Shown piece by piece: positions 46,261 to 56,610 of a stretch of DNA of 64,000 bases; the stretch's first letter is position 1; each line of letters opens with the position of its first letter. A program made the position numbers and the translations under genes. The DNA is taken from the NCBI GenBank assembly GCA_914767885.1, contig CAJZBQ010000002.1:930001-994000 (forward strand), given 5' to 3'. Under the pieces are notes generated by a model, which saw only the letters and a list, made by a program, of their open reading frames with translations, did not search any database and had not been told where the DNA came from. The DNA comes from Blepharisma stoltei. Its lineage: Eukaryota > Ciliophora > Heterotrichea > Heterotrichida > Blepharismidae.

Positions 46261-47886
46261 TTAAATTAAGAATTATTAGCAATATTTAAGCTACTTATAA
46301 AAAATGAATTAGGATTTATACTAGTTTATAGTAAATACTTGCTAATTTGTTTTTTTATTTAAATAAAATAAGTCCGATGTGTGCATTTGGCTAGCTTTTA
46401 CAGGTTAATTTTGAGCTAATCAGACATAAATTAAATCCTGGGGCAGCTTTTCTTTATGTGCAAGAAGAAAGCATTAATTTAGCCCTATCCTACAGCTCCC
46501 ACAAAGTCTCCCACAGCACAACTCCTGCAACACAACTCCTACAGTCCAACTTCCACAACACATCTCCACCATGCAGCACCGCAACACAATTTCCCCAACA
46601 CCCACTTCCACACACCACTCCCACAGCACAAATCTTTATGTGAAAGGAAGTTTGAAAGGGTTTTTCTTAACAGTGCTTGAATTATTTCTAGGCTAATCAG
46701 GGTATAACTCAGTGAATATAAGGCGTTGCATTCTGGGCTTCGAGTTCTCATTTTAAATGATAGAGCAGAAATTCAAAAATTTTGGAGGCATCGCATGATG
46801 GACAGAATAATGAAAAAAACCTTATTATTTTTAGGGAGCAAGTGCAAGCGCTTGCCATATGCTGGCTGGTGAGAAAGAGGTGAAAATTATCCAAGGAAAT
46901 GTGGGCATCTAGCATCTGGCAGTGATCTTCTTATATAAGTTTAAATAAAAATAATGGTATATATTTTCCTAAGCTTAAATATCAATCATAAAGCTTAGTA
47001 TTAGTTCAAAGATGAAAGCTAGAATTTAAAATTGATAAAATCAGTTTATAATTATTAAAGTAAAATAACTTAATTGGCACAGCAGTGAAGCTCAAAGAAA
47101 TTTAAAGTTGCCGAAGGGTTTTTATATAATATTAATTAATTAATTTGAATTATACTATTGATTATATCTTCAATGACAATTTGATTTTAATTACTAATAG
47201 TTATTTCTTTATATATAAAAAAAGACTGAAACATATGGAATTTTAGGTAGAATTTTTTGTTTTCAATCTATATGGAATTTAGCAGAATATTTAGCATTTT
47301 CAATGCAGTTAGGTATGAAAGTAATATAAATAGAAAGCCTTCTATTAATAAAAATTAGCCTTCTAATTATCTCTGTGCTTAATTTTATTTATAGGCCTTT
47401 TCTCAATTGTAATTTACATAGAATCCCATAGGATTTCAAAATTAAATTGGCAGACTGCCGTCATTAATGATTATAGATTTTAAGTAGCTTTAACAAAAAA
47501 AGAAGCTGCTGAAGTCAAAAATTTGCCTAGAAAAATAATAACCAAAAGGCTAATTTGTCTAATATGAATCTCATGAAAAGTCATCAAAGTAAACCCAATT
47601 TTTTTTATATAAAAAATATGCTTTCTTAACATAATCCTTGAAAATTTTTATTTAGATATTTAAAAGGACATTTCTAGATTATCAAGATCTGCTTTCAATG
47701 CATCATTTTCTAATTAACTACAGTCATATTGATATTAATTCCACTTATTCTCTTCAAAAATAACAGAAATAGCACCCTCTATCTTTCCTCTAATTTATAA
47801 CTAAATAACATAGTTTAAATTTATGAGCTTTCCAAATCCAATGAATTAATTCTGCATCTCGAGTTCATAAAACGTATATTTTTTAA
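46261..47886. other. Intergenic, 1.6 kb, with a CA-rich degenerate repeat
   Basis: Mostly A/T-rich with no gene seen. About 46490-46640 is a degenerate tandem array of ~15-bp CCACAACAC-type units, bounded by CTTTATGTG on both sides (46451-46459 and 46633-46641). ORFs across it are low-complexity artefacts. Confidence 0.45.
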
Positions 47887-50800
47887 ATGGGTACTTGTCC
47901 TTCGGCGAAATTCCCTGGATCCAATCCTAAAAAGATCCCTTCATTTTATTACCTAGACAGAAAGCGGCAAAAGATTTACTTCATTGAGCCTGGAAAAGTC
48001 ACTTCCTCCCAATTCCAATCATCCATGGTTTTTCCTTATGACGCTGCAATTGCCTATATCCAAGACTCTTGCATACTTATAGCTGGCGGCACATATCTAG
48101 GCCAACTTATAAGCAGAGTAACTTTAATTGACCCCAAAAATAAAAAAGTCCGTTTTCTTTCCTCACTTCCAACCCCAGCCAAAGAAGGAAGACTTTTTGA
48201 ATATCAAAATTGAATATATTATGTAGGAGCTGTTTCAAAAGCAATTTTACATCCAAGATCATCCCAAGAGGAGCCTGCTCCTCCGTGACCCCTCACTGAG
48301 ACTAATTCTTTCAGACTAATATTTTTTCGCCTATTTTTTTTTTTGCCTATTTTTTTTTTAGCCTATTTTTTTTTTAGCCTAATTTTTTTTTGGCCTAATA
48401 TTTTTGTGCCTAATATTTTTTGGCCTAATTTTTTTTGCCTAATTTTTTTTGGCCTATTTTTTTTGGCCTAATTTTTTTTTGGCCTAATTTTTTGGCCTAA
48501 TTTTTTTTGGCCTAATTTTTTTTGGCCTAATTTTTTTTGGCCTAATTTTTTTTGGCCTAATTTTTTTTGGCCTAATTTTTTTGGCCTAATTTTTTTGGCC
48601 TAATTTTTTTTGGCCTAATTTTTTTGGCCTAATTTTTTTGGCCTAATTTGTTTGGCCTAATTTTTTTTGGCCTAATTTTTTGGGATAAAATTTCTCTATC
48701 CAACTCCTCAATGCTCTATAATATAATACTTTCAAGTTATTTATGCGGATGTGAGATAGATTCTAACTTTAATACTCCTTCTTATATTAAACTTAATATT
48801 TTGATGAGTAAATATAAGCATATCTCTGAGCTCATTTTCCTGTTTTCCTCATATTTTAAGCTTACTCCCCCCCCCCATCCTTGATCGAACGATTGACTGT
48901 AAAAATTCCTAAAATTTAGGGAAAATTAACCCCCATCCTTGATCGAACGATTTTCATATCATGCAAATTTTTATATATATAAAAATATATTAGCTATCAA
49001 AAACTTGGGAAGATGTATCTAATGAAGTTGCTTTGAGAGTTTTGAGACAACAGAAAGCTGCGAAATCAACCATTCGAAGTGATTTAACCATCGGCCTCGG
49101 CTTAAAAGCTCAATAATCTATAAAATAGAGATTCTTTACTCCCCCCTTTAAATTGGAACTAAAAATTTTGTTCTATTTTTTTTTTTTAAAAAAAATATCA
49201 ATATAAAATTTTTTATAAAATATATAAAAATTTAAAAAAAAAATTTCAAAAACTTATCGAATTAGATTAATAAATTTGTTTAATAAAATGCTATTTACTC
49301 TTTATCCTTTAAAACAAAGCAAGATATAACTAAATTTTCATTATTAGTTAATGCGCCACTCAAAAAAAATTAGGCCCAAAATATTAGGCCAAAAAAAAAA
49401 TTAGGCCAAAAAAATTAGCCCAAAAAAAATTAGGCCAAAAAAAATAGGCCAAAAAAAATTAGGCCAAAAAAAATTAGGCCAAAAAAAAATTAGGCCAAAA
49501 AAATTAGTCCAAAAAAATTAGGCCCAAAAAAATTAGGCCAAAAAAAATTAGGCCAAAAAAATTAGCCAAAAAAAATTAGGCCAAAAAAATTAGGCCAAAA
49601 AAAAATTAGGCCAAAAAAATTAGGCCAAAAAAAATTAGGCCAAAAAAATTAGGCCAAAAAAAATTAGGCAAAAAAAATTAGGCTAAAAAAAATTAGGCCC
49701 CAAAAAAATTAGGCTAAAAAAAATTAGGCCAAAAAAAATTAGGCCAAAAAAAATTAGGCCAAAAAAAAATAGGCCAAAAAAAAATTAGTCCAAAAGAATT
49801 TGACCCAGAGAGGAGGAACCTGCTCCTCTTATGAGATATGATGTTAAAAAAAATAGATGGGAATATTTTACAAATTCAAAAACTGAAGAGTTAATAAAAA
49901 GAAATGTTCAAGGTAAATCTGAAGAAGATATTGAAGAAATCAAAGCTCTTGAATTCAATTTAAAACACCTTACTTTAAGAGATTTATTATTACCTGGATC
50001 ATTTATGATTGCTGAAAAGATTTATTTTGTGGGTGGATTTATTATGGACGACCTTGGAAGATTGGTACAAAATAATCAAGTTTTTTCTCTGAATTTAAAA
50101 GATAGGCTTCAATTCAAAGCTGAGCCATTTCAGCTACCGTTTTATGTGTTAAGGCCGATTTGTTCATCAGGAAGTAAACATGTAATTATTACTGGTGGAG
50201 TAAATCCATCATCAGGACGTCCGAATGAATGCAGCTGCATTTTAACTATAACTGACTCGGTATTTAAATTTACCCCTTTAGATATACCTGTTTGCCAAGA
50301 ATAGCCACTAAGGAACATTTTAGGTTCGCCATTGTTAAATTTGGTTAGCCAGAAAATATGCATGCTAACGAATTTGGCAAGCCAGCTATTGCCTAGCCAA
50401 CCAAAAAAATTTTGTAGTGGCCTATTTTTTGGTAAATAAGTATATATTAGAAGTAACTTTTTATGAAACTTGTTGTCCAATTTACCAAGACTATTGTGTC
50501 TTTTTCCCTAGATACCCAAAAGTTCCTGTACGAGGTAAAAAATGCAAAGAATGAAAATTATTTGACATAAGAAAAGAAAGAAAAAAAAAGTTCATAGAAA
50601 CAAAAGGATTCATCAAAAAGGAAAACGATTTTGGAGAAGCAGAAATTCCACCAATAAAAAGAATAAGAAAAATGATAATAAATTTTGATATTTGTGTTCA
50701 TAAAGAAGAAAGAATTGAGTCTATTAAAAAAGTAGCAGAGCTTGATGAAGAAGAAATTGATATTTATTTTGAAGAGTCTGAAGAAGATGGAGATTCTGAA

Positions 50801-51723
50801 ATCCCTGACGATCAGCTGTCAGGGGTCAGCGAAGGAATTATTATTGAAAAAGGTGCTGAGGTGAAAAAAATAAAAAGAAAATACTATTTTGATTCTGAAA
50901 AAAGCCTGACAAGTCCGAAGTCAAATACAGATTTTGAGTTTTTAATTACACAACGTGCAAATAAACTGTATGAGGAAGAAGAAATTGATAATAGTTTTGA
51001 AAAGTCGAGCGATTCTCAAATCCCTGACGATAGGTTATCGCAGATAAGTGAAGGAATTATTGAGGAAAAACGTGATGAAATAAAAAAAATATATAGAAAA
51101 TACTCTTTTGACTCACAACAAAGCAAGAAATCAGCTGCAGATTTTCAATTTATTGATGCACACAATAGTAAACTATGTGATGAAGATTCTGACCCAGGAA
51201 GCATAAGTGAGCTATCTCAAGTCAGCGAAGGAGTTATGTCAAATAAAAATGAGATGATAAGAATGATAAATAAAAAAAAATCTGCTGATAGGACTATATG
51301 GAGCTCAACGGGGTCAATAAATATAGGTGAAGTAGATATAGCAATTGCCCGAGGATGGCGCTATCTTGCGCCATCCTCGGGCAATTCAAAAATGGCCCCA
51401 CACCGGGAATCGAACCCACGTGTGGGGCCATTTTTGGTGTGTGGCCAACATCGACTTACACGCACCAAAAATGCCCCACACGTGGGTTCGATTCCCAGTG
51501 TGGGGCCATTTTTTGAATTGCCCTAGGATGGAGCAAGATAACGCCATCCTCGGGCAATTCCTATAGCTTAATTCAGCCAATGAAGGGTAGAGTAAACGAT
51601 ATGGATGCAAGGTTAAGGAGTCAAATTGGTATTGAAGATGCATTAGAAATAGAAAACAGCTCTATTGATTTGAAAAACTATGAGACTCCAGATACAAAAA
51701 GTAAAGACAGCTCGATCCCATAA
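47887..51723 (+). CDS. Kelch-family protein K6 with acidic repeats, three germline inserts
   Basis: 647 residues after removing 48284-49828, 50302-50422 and 51337-51563 (648 codons, exact). The N-terminus MGTCPSAKFPGSNPKKIPSF fits N-myristoylation plus a palmitoylatable Cys, as in K5. Blades include CILIAGGTYLGQ, WIYYVGAVSK, MRYDVKKNRWEYF, KIYFVGGFIMDD and HVIITGGVNPSS. The C-terminal ~230 residues hold three divergent copies of a ~70-residue acidic unit (IPDDQLSGVSEGIIIEK / IPDDRLSQISEGIIEEK / ISELSQVSEGVMSNK), each followed by KKIxRKYxFDS-like sequence. TGA Trp is frequent. A DNA-level excision of three different element types is required for expression. Confidence 0.75.
48300..48685 (+). 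repeat. Minisatellite arm (TTTTTTTGGCCTAA)n
   Basis: Tandem units of 13-16 bp, T-run length varying, each with GGCCTAA. Its reverse complement forms the other arm at 49365-49800. The two could pair as a ~390-bp imperfect stem. Confidence 0.95.
48866..48965. mobile_element. C-tract element fragment, third head type
   Basis: ACTCCCCCC-type head followed by CATCCTTGATCGAACGATT. About 60 bp on comes TTAACCCCC and the same 18-mer. This is the left-end architecture of the other C-tract elements but with a different unit sequence. No matching right end is seen, so it is truncated. Confidence 0.7.
49137..49350. mobile_element. Truncated C-tract MITE (TTTAAATTGG type), inverted
   Basis: ACTCCCCCCTTTAAATTGG begins a segment that is the reverse complement of about 52570-52783, including GCAAGATATAACTAAATTTT. 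Part of the terminal hairpin is deleted and the far end is missing. It is nested in the 1.5-kb insert of K6. Confidence 0.75.
49365..49800 (+). repeat. Minisatellite arm (TTAGGCCAAAAAAA)n
   Basis: Tandem units of 13-16 bp in inverse orientation to 48300-48685, some with TTAGTCC or TTAGCC variants. Confidence 0.95.
50302..50422. mobile_element. TA-bounded insert with CCACTA inverted ends, 121 bp
   Basis: Left TAGCCACTA and right TAGTGGCCTA. Excision between TA at 50302 and TA at 50423 gives VCQEYFLVNKYILEVTFYE, aligning with NPINIELTEFY of K5. It carries a stop (TAG) at its left edge. Confidence 0.8.
51337..51563. mobile_element. Hairpin insert with two inverted tRNA-like minihelices, 227 bp
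   Basis: Each end is a hairpin of AATTGCCCGAGGATGGCG with its complement (51344-51387 and 51516-51561). The centre carries two inverted copies (51393-51430 minus, 51472-51508 plus) of a 37-38-bp unit: CCCCACACGTGGGTTCGATT followed by CCC(A/G)GTGTGGGGCCA. The middle matches a tRNA T-arm and pol III B box (GGTTCGATTCC), directly enclosed by an acceptor-like CCCCACA/TGTGGGG stem. Removing 227 bp between TAs joins GEVD to SLIQPMKGRV in K6; only this TA pairing keeps the frame. Confidence 0.8.
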
Positions 51724-52121
51724 AGATGAGCACAATTTTAAATGCGTTTTTATAATAAATTTTTGGATTTTGGTTAATCTTAGATTGAAAAATAAATAGC
51801 TTAGGCTAAATCAACATTAAAAAGATATATATAATCATTATATAAAGAATCTTTGAGTAATCAGCTTTAAATAATTTATCTTAAATCATGAAAATTGAGT
51901 ATTTAATACATAAAAGGTAATAAAAATTCCAAGCCATAATCAATAAAATAATTTAATTAGTATTATTATATCATAATCTATTGAAATAATTTAAAAATTT
52001 TCTTAGAAATACTGATTTTTTTGCACAAATATTCTTTTAATTCTCGACAAACAGCATTCTCTCATTTTCTATCATAAATTTTGAATAATTGAGAGAGTGA
52101 AGAAATAAATAAATCCATAAA
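51724..52121. other. Intergenic, AT-rich
   Basis: Nothing recognised between K6 and the next start at 52122. Confidence 0.4.
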
Positions 52122-53115
52122 ATGTCCTCATTTTCGAGACAAGGTTTACCTCACTCCCCCCCTTTAAATTGGAACAAAATATCGGTAAAATTTCCACTTT
52201 TTTGGTAAATTAACCCCCCTTTAAATTGGAACAAAATTTAATTTTATAATAAAAAATTATATATGATTTTTTTCTAAAAAGTTTTGATATAAGTTAAATG
52301 TTTCTTCTTAACTAAAATTAAAAATTTAGTTATATCTTGCTCTTTTTTAAAGAAAAAAGTATAAAGAGCATCTTATTTAAATAAATTTATTATCCTTAAT
52401 TGCTAAATTTTTAAAAAAAATTAATTTTTTTTTTTTAAAAATTTTTTATTTAAACAAAATTAGCACTTTGATCGATAAATTTTCTAAAATTTTTTTTTTT
52501 TAATTTTTTTATCAATAAAAATAATAATTTTTGTGTAAATAATTTTGATACCAATTAATATTGGCGTATTAACTAATAATGAAAATTTAGTTATATCTTG
52601 CTTTTTTTTAAAGGATAAAGAGTAATATTATTTTATTAAACAAATTTATTGATCTAATTCGATATGTTTTGAAATTTTTTTTTTTACAAAAAATTTTATA
52701 TTGATATTTTTTTTTTAAAAAAAAAAATTAACCCCCCTTTAAATTGGAACAAAATTTTTAGTTCCAATTTAAAGGGGGGAGTCAGAAAAAAGGCTCTTCA
52801 GACAAAAATGTAATAATTTCACAAGAAAGAAACCATTATAGACTCGGAGGGTCCTGAAGAGCTCCACATCCACAATTAGTCAAAGTTATCAAGAAATTAA
52901 ATCCACCAAGCCCATGTAAATTAGTTAGAGACAAAGAGCAGCCTATTTCAGGCAGCATATTAAGGGCTATTGCAGTTATTGATGAGCCAGAAACTAATGC
53001 TCCTCCAAAAATACCAGAAAAAGAAGTGACTACGCAAAGTAAAAAGTCGCTGTCTTTTTCTCTGGAAAATAGCTCTATTCTGAAAAGACGAGTTAATCGT
53101 GTTGGAATACAATAA
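52122..53115 (+). CDS. Small basic unknown protein split by a C-tract MITE
   Basis: 120 residues after deleting 52151-52781 (121 codons, exact). It starts MSSFSRQGLP and continues QKKGSSDKNVIISQERNHYR, GGSWRAPHPQLVKVIKKLN and ILRAIAVIDEP, ending SILKRRVNRVGIQ. It is basic, with Pro and Ser/Thr-rich segments, and has one TGA Trp. No domain is recognised. The MITE lies only ten codons after the start. Without DNA excision the ORF would end inside the element. Confidence 0.65.
52151..52781. mobile_element. C-tract MITE (TTTAAATTGG type), 631 bp
   Basis: Flanked by TCA triplets (52151-52153 and 52782-52784). The left end is CTCCCCCCCTTTAAATTGG with GGAACAAAA, then TTAACCCCCC plus the same unit ~45 bp inside. 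The right end is a hairpin of that unit ending GGGGGGAG. The interior is A/T-rich with no ORF. Its TCA flank has no TA, so removal cannot rest on a TA pair. Confidence 0.9.
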
Positions 53116-53117
53116 AT

Positions 53118-53266
53118 TATAGTGCCTTACCCAATTTTGGGAGGCCTCTGGCATGTGGAGATCCTCCACATACTTTCACATGTTAAATCACAGAAATATA
53201 GTGGCTTCACATATGGATGATATCTCCGCATGTCAGAGGCCTCCCAAAATATGGCAAGGCGCTATA
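53118..53266. mobile_element. Inverted-repeat MITE, ~149 bp
   Basis: TATAGTGCCTTACCCAATTT at the left pairs with the complement of ATGGCAAGGCGCTATA at the right. The arms continue with GGGAGGCCTC and GCATGT(G/C)(G/A)GA. TA dinucleotides bound it, just after the stop of the gene at 52122. Intergenic, so excision cannot be tested by frame. Confidence 0.75.
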
Positions 53267-53969
53267 TAATTTAATGTTGTTATCTTCTCATGAGATTATT
53301 CAATCGCTCTTTATGAATTATTGGTTAAAAAGAGAACATTATTCCTCAATATGAATAAAAAATTAAAGAAATGAAGCTATTAGTTAATATTCACTTTAAT
53401 TGTATTAATTTCAAATAATAGCTTAAATTTTTAAGTTTCATTTTAAAAAATGTAACTGCCTGTATCTTAATTTATTTTTGAGAATCTTATTTAAGCCTTA
53501 GAACTGATTTTCAAAACTCATAAACTAATCAAATAATGCCAATTATATTACTTCCTTTTATAACAAAAAAATATTTTTTATTCTCGCTCATGGATTTTAA
53601 TATTTTGAAAACAAATTAATTCACTTTTTTATAGATATAATAAGCTTTCTAAAATTTAATAAAATTAACTAAAAAATTCATTATAACAATTATTAATATA
53701 AAAATATTTTAAAACCAAAAATTTAATCAAGAATTTCACAAAAATTCTAATTATTTGCCCAGCTAAAAAGCTAGAATTATAAGTAAAAAATTTTTCTTTT
53801 TTTACTTTTAACAGAACTTTACCACATTCTAGAATAATTTCAATTCTTTTCTTAACAAGCCTTCTACACAACATTTTATAATTATTTAGGCTTATCGACT
53901 GAGCCAACACAAATCTTTTAGAATGAGAATATATTAGAAAGAATAAAAATGTAAAACTAGACAACCAAC
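53267..53969. other. Intergenic, AT-rich
   Basis: No supported gene. A 99-codon minus-strand ORF at 53665-53964 lacks an ATG start and is A/T-biased. Confidence 0.4.
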
Positions 53970-56427
53970 ATGCTGATTTTTATTTCCCTGATTAATCTCG
54001 CATTTTCAACTTGAGAATATCACCAAATTAAAGGCTCTGACACCGTAATCCCTATTTAGACTTTCAATTTCTGTCAATATTACAATTCCCCTTGTTCTAC
54101 TCCTGACTCCTTTCCATTCCCCCGACATTCTTCAACCTCAGTCTTATACACATCCTGGACGATTGACGATATCAATAATTTATGTCCAGGAACTGAATGT
54201 GGGCCTTTATGCGATTATAGTAAACCTTCCTGCTACGTTGATTTTCGTAATCCAAAAGACTCTAGTGATACAACTAAAGGTGGAAGAGGAGACCTACCGA
54301 CTCCGTCAGGCACCACAACAGCTATTGGGAATGTCTCAGTTTCATGGTGTCCTACCTCTTGTTGCAATACAGAAAACTGTTTAAGGACACATGATGTGGT
54401 AGGATACCCTGTAAATGCTAGCGAAGAGTATAAGAATTTACAATAAATAGCCTATTTATAAAACAAATAATTAAAACTTATAAATATTATGGGAAAATGT
54501 ATATATTTTGGTATTTGGAGGAGTTTCTTTAAGAAATGTGACAGTAGATGGACAACTTTTATATGACACTTGTAGCGCGGATCTTGAAGAAGCGCTTGCT
54601 AAAGGATATACAGTAAATTTCGCAAACCCTTGTGGAGGGCAGCTTTTGAACGAAATTTGAAGATACAATATCAAGAGAAATACCTGAGAATATCTAAAGC
54701 CGACCATAAATTTACTTAAAGCCAGCACTTATCTGTCTCCATATCCTAGATTTGGCCACTCTTCTGTCTATATCGAACTTTTAAAAAATGACACATTAAC
54801 CAATACCAAAGTAACTAGAAAATACATGTACATATATGGCGGATTTGCATTAGAATGCATGGACGCCTGCAGTGACTTATGAAGATACGAAATCCCTTGA
54901 GCTGCCCAACGGTACTACCCTGAGCCTTCTTCCAGCTCAGACTACTGAAACAGAGGCGACTCTTGAGAAAACTTAACTACCATAGTAAACCCAGGTGGCC
55001 GAACCAAGCACAATATGGTCGCTTCTCCTGACAATGACTATATATACTTATTCGGCGGCTACGGAAATGAAACTTTTTATAATGACTTATGAAGATGAGA
55101 CATTCAAGACGGTTCATGAGGGACAATGCAGACATTTGGGATCAATAAAATCACACGGAGCATTACTTTGAGAGACGGGACAAGCTACCAGCTACTTATG
55201 AGTGAAGACGAAAGGAAAACGACTGATTATTTAGAATACTCCTCTAATTCTAATATCCCACAGGCTAGGTCTTCTGCCTGCATGATCTATTTTAGGTCAC
55301 ATGAAGACTATTTATTGCTTTTTGGAGGCTGAGGACTCAGAACTCAGCCATATGGGACTATGACTATTGGGGTAGCTCTTGACGATTTTTGGAATTATAG
55401 CATAAAAAACAAAAAATGGACCCGAATTTATTCTAATGACACTGGGCCTTCCCCAAGAATAGAAGCTAGCATGATCCAGCTGGATTCTTCAAGAGTGCTT
55501 CTATATGGAGGCAGAAAGCAAGACACCACTTTTAATGATGTCTGGGTGTATAATTTAGATACAAACCATTGGTTTAATTGGACAGATCTGCTATTAGACC
55601 AATCTGATTACTACCCAAAAGGCAGCTACCGAGGTAACCTTGTATTGACTTCTAAAGGAGTTTTCGCATATGGTGGGAATTATATAAATGCTACTAACAT
55701 GAACAAAATGGACACCGCAAATGCAGCATATAAAAATTACCTTGCAGAATGCAGTGATACCCTTAGTGAATATAATATCACAATTACAAACCTTACTAAT
55801 ACTAAATTTGCAGAGAAATTGTATAATCAAACTAATAATACCTGTTTTTCTGACATATCTTTTGCCCCAAGTTATGTAAAAAATGTGGAGTTTATACAAG
55901 GGGTATGGTTTTTAAACCTGACAACATGTATGAATGACTGTAGTGGGAATGGGACTTGTTATTATTCTACATGTATTTGTGATATTGGGTATTATGGAGA
56001 ATATTGCCAATATAAGTCATGTCCTGGGTCTTTGTGCTATTATGATAATGAATTTTTTACGATTTCGGAGTGCTTGCATTGCTCTGGGAATGGAAATTGT
56101 ATAGATGGGGCTTGTGTTTGTAATAGTGGGTATTTAGGAGATGATTGCTCTATTACAGACTGCAAAACGGCATGCTCAAGCGGAGGCAGCTGTGTTGAAA
56201 TGTACCCGATTTCTCAATGTGATTGCAATGGAAAAAACGGGGATGACCAATGCAGCGTAACTTTTTGTTTGAATACCTGCAATGAGCCGAATGGAGCTTG
56301 TAATTTGACACTAGGGGAATGTACCTGTAGCTCTGGATTTTATGGGCTAGACTGCTCTGTCCAGGCTATTCAAAGCTGGGGGATTGACTTGACGATTAGC
56401 TTCATAACTTTAACAATATTTTGATAA
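53970..56427 (+). CDS. Secreted Kelch-EGF protein (attractin-like architecture)
   Basis: 794 residues after removing a 15-nt intron (54045-54059) and a 58-bp IES (54444-54501); 795 codons, exact. A signal peptide MLIFISLINLAFS opens it. Cys-rich N-terminal part (LCPGTECGPLCDYSKPSCYV). About seven Kelch-like blades (ILVFGGVSLRN, YIYGGFALE, YIYLFGGYGNETFYNDLW, LLLFGGWGLR, VLLYGGRKQDTTFNDVWVY, VFAYGGNYI). Four EGF-like repeats follow (CMNDCSGNGTCYYSTCICD, CLHCSGNGNCIDGACVC, CKTACSSGG..., NEPNGACNLTLGECTCSSGF). The C-terminal hydrophobic tail (DLTISFITLTIFW) could be a GPI signal. TGA Trp is frequent (DLWRYEIPW). Probable cell-surface adhesion or recognition protein. Confidence 0.8.
54045..54059 (+). 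other. 15-nt spliceosomal intron
   Basis: GTAATCCCTATTTAG: GT donor, AG acceptor, exactly 15 nt, containing the only in-frame TAG of the 5' region. Removal joins GSDT to TFNFCQYYNSPC. Such 15-nt introns are characteristic of heterotrich ciliates. Confidence 0.8.
54444..54501. other. TA-bounded IES, 58 bp
   Basis: The frame ends NLQ-TAA at 54444 and resumes ILVFGGVSL. Joining TA at 54444 with TA at 54502 gives NLQYILVFGGVSLRN, a good Kelch strand. Confidence 0.7.
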
Positions 56428-56610
56428 ATGTATCTGAAAATTAATTTAATTGAATTCTACAAAAAACTATTTTTTATTGTTTTGCTATCAATTAAATTCT
56501 CTAATTAAAATTTGTATTAACTTAAATCAAATCATAAATTTCAGCTTTTCCTATTGTGATGATATTTAAGCTATCCCGTCTAATTAATATTTTCTATATA
56601 TTAAATATTC

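Larger units (their letters stand above)
48284..49828. mobile_element. 1.5-kb insert with opposed minisatellite arms in K6
   Basis: It lies between near-identical 16-mers GAGGAGCCTGCTCCTC (48268-48283) and GAGGAACCTGCTCCTC (49813-49828). The left arm (48300-48685) is about two dozen copies of TTTTTTTGGCCTAA; the right arm (49365-49800) is the reverse complement. The centre carries pieces of C-tract elements. Deleting 1545 bp restores EEPAPLMRYDVKKNRW, parallel to EKPAPLMYLNLADSTW in K5. An alternative TA-TA junction (left near 48303, right near 49830) is also in frame but gives a poorer paralogue match. Confidence 0.8.

Noticed and set aside
46458-46751. ORFs rich in Thr, Pro and Ser
   Set aside because: They only span the CA-rich degenerate repeat; no ATG context or conserved frame.
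48300-49800. CRISPR-like array
   Set aside because: The regular GGCCTAA units have no unique spacers; only T-run length varies. It is a minisatellite in a eukaryotic genome.
51393-51508. tRNA genes in the K6 insert
   Set aside because: Only acceptor-like stem and T-arm are present; D-arm, anticodon arm and A box are missing, so no functional tRNA can be formed.
53665-53964. 99-codon minus-strand ORF
   Set aside because: It begins at TTG with no ATG, is A/T-driven, has no paralogue or domain, and overlaps no evidence of transcription.
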